A stretch of 64,000 nt of DNA from contig MSED01000004.1 of NCBI GenBank assembly GCA_002099365.1, positions 1,736,001 through 1,800,000 of the forward strand, read 5' to 3'. Position 1 is the stretch's first letter; each line of letters starts with the position of its first letter. The position numbers were made by a program, and so were the translations under genes. The DNA comes from Phialophora verrucosa (Eukaryota > Ascomycota > Eurotiomycetes > Chaetothyriales > Herpotrichiellaceae). Below, piece by piece: positions 22,913 through 32,324 of the stretch. Under the pieces are notes generated by a model. It was not told the DNA's origin. It ran no database searches and saw only the letters and a list, made by a program, of their open reading frames with translations.

Positions 22913-23770
22913 ATGCATCGATCATTTGCCGCCGCTTGTGTCCTCTCAGCTGCCGCTCTGGCGTGCCCTGCCGCCTCTGCCGCGACCGCGGTGCAACCAT
23001 GGGGTCAATGTAAGCGTGTATTGGGTCCCTTTCACGCAGATCCTGTATCCTGACTGTCCTTAGGCGGTGGTATCAACTGGACCGGTGGCACTACTTGCAC
23101 ATCAGGCTGGACCTGCCAGGTGCAGAACCCATACTACTCCCAATGTTTGCAAGCAACGAATACTCCTGCGGCACCCCAGCAGCCAGCGACATCCGCTCCA
23201 CCAGTCGTCCAGCCTAGCAAGCCAGCTTCTAGCCCTGCGGCTCCCCCAGCCAGCACAGCAACAAGTGCTCAGCCAAGCCAACCTACGAGCCCGTCATCAG
23301 GCGGTGGCTTGACCTACAAGGCCTCCTTCACCCACTATGGGGCCGGAGACAGCTTCGGCTCACCAAACTGCAACACCAACACGGCGGCCTGCTTCTTCTA
23401 CACCCAACCGGGCTTCAGCGCCGCCGTCAGCCAGAACCTGTACGGCGCCGGCCCTGGCCAAGGTCAAGGCCCGGCTTGCGGCACGTGCTGGAAGCTCGTC
23501 GGTCAAACCGACTCGTCGGGCAACAAACTGAGCAACGACGGCACCTCCATCGTCGTCATGATCAACAACCTGTGCCCGGCCGACGGCAATCCGTTGTGTT
23601 CGCAGAATGGTCTCTCCGGCACCAACCAGTACGGTGCCAACGTCAATTTCGACCTTTGCAGTGACAGCGGTGCTTCGGCTGCGTTCTTTGGGAACAGCGG
23701 TGTCGGTCTCGCCGTGGGGACTGCCACCCAGGTTGACTGCTCTCAGTGGAATGGAGTCGTTGTCCACTAA
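22913..23770 (+). CDS. Secreted CBM1 plus double-psi beta-barrel protein (GH45/expansin-like)
   Basis: Two exons (22913-23009, 23064-23770) give 267 residues. A signal peptide (about 1-25, Ala-rich) leads directly to a fungal cellulose-binding module (WGQCGGINWTGG, then NPYYSQCL), a Pro/Ser/Thr linker of about 55 residues, and a Cys-rich double-psi beta-barrel domain (YKASFTHYG, ACGTCWKL, MINNLCPADGNPLCSQ, NVNFDLC, QVDCSQWNG). The fold is shared by GH45 endoglucanases, barwins, expansins and loosenins; members either cut or loosen cellulose in plant walls. The module order, signal peptide and Cys pattern are directly visible. Whether it hydrolyses or only loosens cellulose cannot be decided from sequence. 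The 54-nt intron falls inside the CBM1 at WGQ/CGG, and splicing is needed to keep the module intact. Confidence 0.9.
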
Positions 23771-24532
23771 ATGGCTGATCGGATATGGATGACTGTTTAC
23801 GTACTGTATTAAGCAAGTGTAGTCACTACTTCCGAGTTCGGCGCTCTTGCTTTGTTTCTTCTGATGCCCTCGCGCGGATAACAGACCCTCGAGATGACCT
23901 TGATCTTTTTAGTTTTACGAGCTTCGTTGAATAGACCAAATGCAGTCACTACATCTATAATCTGCCACCGTCGTCCAGTCACATACTGTAGTTCGTCACA
24001 TATGTTCTAGGACTTAAGTACATAGTTTTTCTGCTTCCAGACTCGTGGGGATTGACAATCCCACGCTCCAGGCATCAACACGCCTGCCACGTCTGATTAC
24101 GGTAAGTATGTATACAAGTTACCTCACTAGCTTGGGACACCGACTTCGCTGACTGGACTTGAGGTGGGCTCTCGTTCAACTTCATCAATCGTTAACAGTG
24201 TCAGATCACTCCACCATGTACGCCATCCGTCAGACGTCTTTTTCATTGTCAAGCTACAACATGAGTACTCCTTGAACACGCCATGGCGGTCTACCTGTCA
24301 CGTACGAGCTTCTCCGAATACTGACAGCTAAGTACCTCGTCGCACAGCGCTACAGACCAACCAACCCTATGGCGGACATCGTTTACAAACGCATCAAGAC
24401 TTAAATCATGCCGGGCCCTATCTCTCAGATTCTTACGACCACCTTGAACGGACCGGAATGCCAACGACATCGCAAGATCATAGGGACCGGCCTGCATTGA
24501 ATGATCAGACCAGAGCGGGAAGGATGTATACA

Positions 24533-24943
24533 TACAGTACCTCGTACATCGAGCTGCCGATAACATCTTCCTGACGCTGGCAGATGCAGTCAAGCGAAAC
24601 CGCGATCGCAATCGCAATTCAGACGTCCCCCTTGAGGCCCGTGCACGGGCTTGAGCAAGAGACGTCGCTCTCGACTACAGTACGAGGTGTCCCTCCTGGT
24701 CATGGACAATTCGAAACTTGAAGCCAAGTACTTGACTTACCTATGGAGTTGCAAAGTTTCATTTTCTTAAAAAAAGGGCTCCATCATGACCAAGTATCTT
24801 CGCAGGGTCTTCAAGCCAGCGCCTGGCTTCATCATCATCCTGGCAACCGTGCTCCGCTACCTCAGACTCTCCGTATCTGGACTCCGAACTCAGGATGGAG
24901 ACTACAGTACATGGACGAAGCTGTGGCGCGTCAGATACAGTAC
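24533..24943. repeat. Cluster of TACAGTAC 8-mers
   Basis: TACAGTAC occurs at 24533-24540, 24676-24683, 24903-24910 and 24936-24943. The reverse complement GTACTGTA is at 23801-23808, and one-base-short forms occur near 23984 and 25012. Flanking bases differ between copies, so they are not a single long repeat. Confidence 0.7.
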
Positions 24944-25230
24944 CTGGTAATAATGTAGGAGCTGGGAAACGGTCGGTACAGTCCTTCCCTAGTCCCCGCA
25001 AAGTATAATGATACTGTATGTAATATGTATATACTAGTTAACTTTTTTTCCCCCAAAAAAAACAAAAACGAAAAAACTACATATGGAGGAGTGAAGCTAC
25101 ATTGGACCAGGCGGGACAGCACTTATTCAGACTAGAAGGGAAGGTCTAAAGTTAGTAATTAATACATAAGCTAACCTGATCTAGCGAAATTCGTTCAGCG
25201 CTTCAAAATTAATCCCATCGTCAAGTAGTT

Positions 25231-25329
25231 TCGAGCTGGTGTTGAGCTGATGTCGAGCTGGTTTCGGGCTGGTTTCGAACCGGTTCTAAGTTGGCATCGT
25301 GCTGCTGTCGAGCTGGTGTCGAGCCAGCT
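25231..25329. repeat. 11-bp tandem satellite, nine units in exact register
   Basis: Nine consecutive 11-base units follow the consensus TCGAGCTGGTK (25231, 25242, 25253, 25264, 25275, 25286, 25297, 25308, 25319). The period never slips although individual units differ by several substitutions, many of them C/T or A/G. Related degenerate sequence continues to about 25346. Confidence 0.85.
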
Positions 25330-25690
25330 CGAAAGCCGGTTCTGAGCTATGTACCAGTTGAATTATACCGGGTCAAGTGCTGTCTACGGCATCAATACTC
25401 CTACTATACTAGGAACAGTTTTCGCAATGTGTATGCTTGCACAATATGAATGTGCGCGGCCCAGTCGGCCAGACAGCATGTGATTGGGCGTAGGATCATG
25501 TCTAGAGCTTCAGTTCTCAGTGACACAGCTTAAGCAGTCGATGGAATAGACGGTAAAAAGGCTTCTCAATTATACCCAAACATGCCGCGGTAGGAGCATG
25601 CAAAACTATAGACTGGCGCATGCATGATGCTGTCGCCATTTGCTCATACCAAGTACATAGCGCTCACATTTCAATCAACCAATAAAGTAC

Positions 25691-27353
25691 TCAGTAGATG
25701 TACGTGAACTCATCGTTCTTCCCATCAGTGAGATCCAGGAACGCATTGTCACCGAGCCTCTGTCCATTCTCGGTCTCGTCCATGGGGACGTACTTGTCCT
25801 CCATCGAGGAGTCCTTGATTTTGGCGGCCTTGCCGTTCTTGACTCGTCGCCGGGCCTGCATCTTGTTCAGGAAGAGCAGGTTTGCCAGCTGGATGAGAAC
25901 CACAGCGAACATGGTGACGAAAATGGCCAGGACCTTGCGAAGGCCGGGATGATACGCCGGGGCATCCTTCTTGTTGAACAGCAAGGGTCCGATGATGTTG
26001 CCGGAGCTAGATCCTGCGTTGTAGAGAGACATGATGACGGATTTCTTCGTGCTGCCCGCGGTGTTGCCGACGATCCAGGAGACGATGAGCGGATTGCCGC
26101 CGAACAGGAAGGCGAGGAGGTAGTAGGCCACTAAGAGTCCTGCGGTGGAGCTCGACTCGCGTGGAAGGACATACAGAACCGCCAGGCCCGCAATCACTGG
26201 AAGCATAAGTCCGGCGAGGACGAACGACTTGAGTTTCGCCTTTTGTGCCGCCCAGGAAGCGAGGAGGATGACGATGAACTGCATTGCACCGAAGGGCATG
26301 TTCAGCAATGACGTCTTGTACTTGTCGAACCCGACGCCTTGGAGGATGAGTGGGCCGAAGGTGTTGGTGACGGCAGCTCCCACGTTGAGAAGCAGGGAAA
26401 GACCGATCCAAAGGTATGTCTTGGGTTCGAGGGCCAGTTCGACAATGTGCGCCCACTTGAATTCACGGTTACCCGTGCCGGTCTGGTTCGCACGAAGGCG
26501 TTCGATGGCTTGGGCCTTCTCGTGCTCTGTCAGGAAGCGCGCGGACGGAATGTCGTTGTCCAGGAAATAGTAGACAACCGGAGCCGTGATGATGGTGACG
26601 AGTCCGACAAAGAGGAAGATGATTTGCCACTCCTCGAGCACATTGGACTTGATGTTTCCGAGGCCGTACGAAAGCGCTGACGCCGCGATGGTTGCCAGGC
26701 CATTGGTGCCGTACCAAGCTGCGACACGAAGTGGTTGCTCGGCCCGACGATACCACTGGCTTGTAATCACGCTGAAGAGCGGGAGACAGCCGGCCTCAAA
26801 CAGTCCGAGGAAGAAACGGGCAGCCAAAAGTGAGCTGTAGTTATGGCAGGCTGCCATGGAAGCCTGGGCAATTCCCCATCCAAGGCAAAGCGTCGGCATG
26901 AGGATGCGGTGCGGCACTCGAACGATCAAGAAGGACGAGAACGGTTGCCATGCAAGTTGTGCAATAGGAGCGATGGACCCCAGGAACGAGTATTGGTCGC
27001 CAGTGAGGCCAGTGTCGGTGGTCATGCCAAACAGAGCGCCGTAGCCGAGCACGGTTTTGTCGAGAATCTGAAGGAAATAGACCCAGACTAGTATAACAAG
27101 GATCCTTCTGTCGGTCTTGCGTCGAATCCGTTGATTCTGCCAATCGTGTCAGCACCCAAGTCTTTTGCAAGAGTTCCTAGGAAAGGCTTACGTCTTCTTC
27201 GGATAGTTCCACTCTCTCGTCTCCGACGATGGCAAGTGCTCGGTCGGCATGTTTCAATGAGGCTCGCCGTTCGATGATGTCCTTGGATTGCCGGCCGGAC
27301 TCGACATCTTCGGCATGAGCCATCTTCTCAGTTTTGTCGTCAAAGGCGGCCAT
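25691..27353 (-). CDS. MFS permease, allantoate/anion:cation symporter (Dal5-like) family
   Basis: Two exons (27353-27192, 27136-25691) give 535 residues. The family imports small organic anions such as allantoate, ureidosuccinate, vitamins and carboxylates across the plasma membrane with protons. The usual 12-helix plan is visible, with conserved blocks LAARFFLGLFEAGCLP and SQWYRRAEQPLR after helix 4, an inter-domain loop with FLTEHEKAQAIERLR, and ALEPKTYLWIGL before the second half. The N-terminal 60 residues and the last 40 are cytoplasmic and charged. The first exon (MAAFDDKTEK to SEED) ends at a GTAAGC donor; the 55-nt intron has a GCTGAC branch site, and splicing restores the start of helix 1 (LVILVWVYFLQILDKTVLGYGA). 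The substrate is unknown. Confidence 0.93.
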
Positions 27354-28791
27354 TTGGGGATCCGGGATTCCAACTGTTGGTGTTTATCCCGCGGGAGTCG
27401 TTGAGTGATGACAGAGACACAAACAGGGGAAGGAGGCAGTATATAAACAGAAATCCATCCGGCACTTCGCTCATACTCGTGCGGAAGAGACCTAGGCTAG
27501 CTCGAAGCTGGGAAGATTTCAACGGTGTGGGGTCTGGGCAGGTGTCATTCGACCTGTTTCCTGCTTTGCCTGAGAGGAGACTTTCCGGGGTCACCGCGTG
27601 AAGCTCCCCTTGGCAGAGAGCTTTCGGGAATGGTTCGCTCGGTTCGAAGCCATTGAAGATCATGCGGCTACCCCGCAACGCTGTGTCGGTGATTGAAAAG
27701 CAGGATGGGAAATCCCACCGTCGAATCATTTGAGTGGCGGGCTGCAGATCTAGACAGGACGGACTTTTGTCGGTCACATTCCCGCTGCGCCGGCCGCTTT
27801 GGCAGGCTCAGAGTGCACCTTGCCATATCTCGTGGGGGTGGTACCACCACCATGACTTATCCCACAGATTCCCCCACGGTGGTAACTTGACGACAGTATA
27901 TTCGTATCTTTCCGCCGCTGGCTGTCGAGATGCGGTGTTCTAGAGCTCGTGAGGTGTTTCGGCCACGCCACACACTATTCGGGCGAGGCGTGTGTCGACG
28001 TCGATGGTATCAAGCCACCCTTTCAGGTGTGATTGAACCTCACGTGTCTGCAGGGTGATCCCACACCACTGTTCCGGTCGGCAACTGAACGAAGACAATA
28101 AGCGATTGTCGGCTATTCGCGACCGGCCCGCGCTGAGCTTCCCCAGATACGCAGTATGGGGTATCATGCAGCGGAGTTTGAGCGGATTAGGATGGTCGAA
28201 TGAAGTCCCTGCGCTTGCTGAGTCCATGATCCCTTATGGTCGCGTTGGAGCAATAGTCTCCGGCCTCAACTGTGTCCACGAGTGTCGGTGTCTAAGCCCT
28301 TGCAGGCCCGGCAGAAGAGTCGGTTTATTTCTTGCGTCGCGCGTGATGCGACTTTCTGTACCGTCTGCAAAATTATGTCCCGTCTCGCAGGGTTGCGGAC
28401 GTTGTCGACCTCGGAAATGTACGAGTTACTCGGAAGATGGCTTGGCCTCTCTGCCCTTCTGGAGGCCACGGAGTGCGCCAGGCTAAATCACAACGGTTGT
28501 AAACCTTTGCGTTGAGCGGCGGCGGCGGCGTAGCTCCAGTTTAGCTGTGACCACACACAGGTGTACTTTCAACTAGAAACAACCTCCAGCCCTTGCCTCA
28601 ACAAATCGGGGCCACATCTTCGATCTGAGTTTGACACAACCCAGGTCTCATGCGCCACGACGCGACTGTGTTGGCATATCGTGTAAGTGAACTTTGACGC
28701 CCTTCGCCACCGTCGCCGAGATCGAGCACTGAAACTAATATGCGAGAATTGGTGGTGAGCTTCGGGGCGGAATTGCAACTTTAGCAGACAA
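27354..28791. other. Intergenic, MFS promoter and GNAT 3' side
   Basis: No gene is seen. A TATATAAA at about 27440 lies 87 bases before the MFS start codon and could serve as its TATA element. A perfect 12-bp palindrome, GGTGGTACCACC, lies at 27837-27848, with a half-site GGTGGTA again near 27877. Confidence 0.5.
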
Positions 28792-29962
28792 TCATTGCGC
28801 ACTGAAAGCGGTGGACGAGTCATCACTCCATCTCGCCATATGCTTTCTTGTTTCGACCTGCTTCTTCCAGTTGTCCCAGTCAAAGACGCCGTGTCCGTAC
28901 GTCCACGATCCAATCTCGCGGTCTGGGAGGACTATGCCTTTCTTCTCCTTGAAGAATACCAGGCCACCCGGGACTTCTCTCAGCGGGTTTCCTTCTCCCT
29001 CGCCGGATCTTCCGACAGGCCCAACGTCGAAGCCGCATGCCTGGTAGAATCTCTCCTTTCCATCTGCGGCAATGACGCTGCAGGCGATACCTTCTTTGAG
29101 TGCTTGCTCTAAGCCCCAATTGACAAGCGCACGGCCTTGACCTCGTCTCTGATAGTCAGGGTGGACGGCCAGGCATTCGAGATACCATGACTCCGACCGT
29201 TCACCTATCCATATGTGATCGAGGTAGTTGTATGATCTTTCGATAATGAGTTCATCTTCCTTCGAGGCCGCTCGATTTGGTGAGATGAGCGTAAGAAATC
29301 TTATGAACAAGCGGCATAGCGGTTGTACCAGACGTCCTACGAGGATGGAGTTAGTTTCTTGTTACGGGCCACCATCGTGATTCGAAGTAGCGTGGGTTGG
29401 TTGGGCAGGCAGCATTCGTCTCTTTGAATCAGACGAGCATACAGATGATGATGGTTGGTGGGCAACGTCCGCGCAAGCATGCCGTATAATGGCGAAGGAG
29501 CTCTTAACGGTATGCCTCATCACACCAGAGGCTTCAGGTGCGACACCAGGCGAACGAGCGGACCAGACTAGAAAGGCACTTACTTGGATCCAGCCAAGTC
29601 AGGCCCCAACCGGCTCGATGGTTGTCTCTCCAACCGGGAGCTATGCGACTCCAATGGGCAAAGCCGGTCACGAGCTCCTTTGTCTTGTCTGCAGGATCAG
29701 GTTCCGTCGTCACAAGGAAAGCATGGCTCCAGTCCCAAAAGTCCACGACAAACCGGCGGTACCAGTACTTGTCAACATCACCAGGGTAGCGTTTCCTGTA
29801 TGGGTGGATTAGGCGGCCAAAGAGCACATCGTCATCGAACGCGAGGGAGCACGTGCGGGCTGCTGCGGGAAGATCTAAGAATCCTGCTCGGCGGAGTTTG
29901 AACGTGGGCCGGGAGGGAGACGGGGAAGATGCGTGTTGTAAGGCTCCTTCGGACAGGGACAT
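28792..29962 (-). CDS. GNAT-family N-acetyltransferase
   Basis: Two exons (29962-29584, 29336-28792) give 307 residues. The acetyl-CoA loop is RRGQGRAL at about residues 190-197, preceded by the beta-4 strand LAVHPDY and followed by VIAADGKERFYQACGF, the standard GNAT order. The N-terminal exon carries the first GNAT strands (FKLRRAGFLDLPAAART) and a region rich in Trp and Tyr (KYWYRRFVVDFWDWSHAF). The substrate is not predictable; many fungal members of this layout are orphan cytosolic acetyltransferases. The intron (247 nt, GTAAGT donor, CTAAC branch, GTAG acceptor) is longer than the local norm, so a further small exon cannot be excluded. It is transcribed from 29962; a frame open further upstream lacks an ATG. 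Confidence 0.85.
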
Positions 29963-30967
29963 GGTAGGTGCGGTTGCGCGTTGTCTTCGGGAGTCCCACG
30001 TGGCTGCTGAGTCGAGATTGATGCAGGTTCCGGGAATCAACTGAGATGTTGCTTACTGTGGTTCCCGAGGTTGCTGGCCGTGGATTTCGAAGGGGGAAGG
30101 ATCAAGTTTCCCAGTCACGCAATGCGAGATCGGAAGGGTGAGAGAGCTGGATCAGTGGTGAGACATGCTTTGGTGGAAGAGATTGTATAGAATTGGTGGC
30201 GAGTACGCACAGCTGCGGCCGAGTACGGGCAGGTCCCGCTGTGATTGTCAGGCCCTCCCTCGGCGTGTCGAGATGCAGCTGCAATCGTTGAGCCCGCTGC
30301 CCAGAAAGATGGTTTTGATCTAAAAGCTTACCGATGGGCCCAGGGAGAACAGTGACGGTAGATCAAATCGCGACGGATAAGGTGGGATTCAGGTACGGCT
30401 CACAGACGCGGCGCAGGCATCCATCGCCCTAGCGCAAGCGAGGGGAACTTGACTAAACACCATTAGCGCGGTCTCTCCGATGAGCACTACGAGTATTAGT
30501 CCCTCTGTTAAGATCTTATCAGCTTGGTGGTCGAAGCAATCCGAGTACCATCTGAGGATAATCTGATGGTAAGCGAAAAGATATCTCGACAGAGTTCAGG
30601 TACACAACTTGCTTCTGCGATAACGCAAAAAGTTACTTTGACCAGATTCGATGCTCTCGGCGAATTGCCATTCCAGCCTCCGACCCGCACAAGCTGGAAA
30701 AATCATACCTGACACTGGCTTCACCAGTCTTTTGTCGATGGCAACATAAAGGTTTTTTTTTTCGTGGGAAAGCCGTTGGTCTAATGTTTCATGTACAGAA
30801 TTGATCGAAGCATGACGAATCTATGCCATCTTCCTGCCAGTTTTGAGACCTCATCACCATATTTTTCCATACCAACCGAAATTCAGACACCATCGTACAT
30901 TCCTCGCAAAGTAGAATCCCTCGTTCCCGGACCGTCCATTCGTAGTGTACAGACCCGGCAGCGTGTA
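29963..30967. other. Intergenic, promoter of the GNAT gene
   Basis: No gene or RNA is recognised. An 11-base T run lies near 30754-30764. The interval separates the start of the GNAT gene from the 3' end of the membrane-protein gene, both on the minus strand. Confidence 0.45.
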
Positions 30968-32324
30968 TCATAAGGCCCTTCCGGGTTCGGTTTCGTAGTG
31001 AACATTCCATTGCACGTCCTTGCGAATGATGTGGTCTTGACTGCCCTGGCTGCCTCCGCTATCGATCGAGTCATGCTCTCGGGCACCGGTGATCTTGTTC
31101 TTCAGGGGAATTGGGAGTGTTTCTTCGTTGTCATTGTGCGATCTGCCCCCAGACTTGGATTTGCTAGTCCCGTTGCCACTGACAGAACCCATCTCGTAAC
31201 CGTTGGTGGTCCGTCGCCCTGAACCATATGCTTGTGTGAGTGAGGGATCGAGCTGAATACCGAAGCCGCTGCTGAAGCTTTTGACAAACGATTTCAGGTT
31301 GGGTATGGTGGCGGAAATGAGCGACCAGCAAAGTTGCACTTGCTGGATCACGATAACGGGCACTATTGCAATGCCAGGATTGTCGGAGCCAGTATAGTTG
31401 GCCACGTAGTGGAGATGGAGGATCGAGAGCGCCGCGACCCTGCCGTGTCATTAGCACTGTCCCGTCACACAAGTGTTCACACTCACGCTAGGCGGAATGA
31501 GAAGGCCAGGACCACCTGACACTTCATGGAGAACGCCAGATGTACCGGCCACACAACGCAGATCACAATCAGGACCAGGAGCCCTTCTGTCACGACATCG
31601 AAGGCCGTGATCAGTTGCCAGCGAAGAAACTGCCATTGTCAGAAATGCCGTATGAAATACCGGCACAGAACCACACACCTGATGAGAGCAACTCGCTCCG
31701 TCGCCTCGGATAAAGCCAGGAACCGAGCAGTTGACTGCCAGCGCAACGATTGAGAGGAGGGCCCAAAGCACCACTCCTACCATCACAGTAACTCCAACCC
31801 AATAAAATGCCTTCTGACGCAGTTTCTGGCCTGACCTCGGTCCGGACAGATTGAAAAGCCTCATCATTAAACACAATGTCGAGGCTTTCGCCGCAGCGGC
31901 AGAGAAAACGAACAGTATTTGGGCGGCAAAGGTTGCCTGCGCATGTCAGCGACTCTTCACAATGGTTCCACAAGGAGCCCTGCCTACTCGGCTGGCTTTT
32001 GTCACCTCGCCTTGACGGAGGAGGAGCTGCGTCTTTCCCAGACCATGGTGCAGTCCAACCATTACTGCGATCACCTCTCCCACTTGGATGAGCTGCGGCT
32101 CCAATCAGTTGATGGTACACAGCGACGCTCGACGCGTTCTTACTCACCGTAGCGATCAACGCAATGTAATCATCCAAGCCATAGATTCGGAGTCGAAGAT
32201 GGCCTCTCAAGGCCAGTGTGAGAACTGAGTATATCAGACATAAAATACTGGCAATCCACACCGACCCAGCGTGGTCGTCGGGGGTGATCTGAGCGAAACG
32301 GCTCCCTGTAAGGACGTCGCCCAT
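30968..32324 (-). CDS. Fungal rhodopsin-like seven-helix integral membrane protein
   Basis: Five exons (32324-32148, 32074-32006, 31936-31679, 31629-31487, 31439-30968) give 372 residues. The layout matches the large fungal family of putative seven-helix receptors: helix 1 (VWIASILCLIYSVLTLAL), the YGLDDYIALIA motif, a GLHHGLGK loop, AAQILFVFSAAAAKAS with its conserved Lys-Ala-Ser, later helices (GVVLWALLSIVALAVNC, LITAFDVVTEGLLVLIVICV), then a hydrophilic Ser/Gly-rich tail. The Asp-Asp-Tyr and Lys-Ala-Ser motifs are diagnostic. These proteins lack the retinal lysine arrangement of true opsins, and most have no known ligand. The 69-nt second exon was inferred from a GAG acceptor, a GTGACA donor and its supply of the GLGK motif; it is the least certain exon. 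Confidence 0.82.

Larger units (their letters stand above)
23771..25690. other. Gene-poor 1.9 kb with repeated motifs
   Basis: There is no convincing gene. The interval contains several copies of TACAGTAC or its reverse complement, an 11-bp satellite (25231-25329) and a T-run/C-run/A-run element (25043-25077). It lies between the convergent CBM1 and MFS genes, so regulatory needs are small and decayed repetitive DNA is likely. Confidence 0.55.

Noticed and set aside
23771..25690. A transposon between the CBM1 and MFS genes
   Set aside because: No transposase or reverse-transcriptase motif, terminal repeat pair or target duplication was found, only small repeats.
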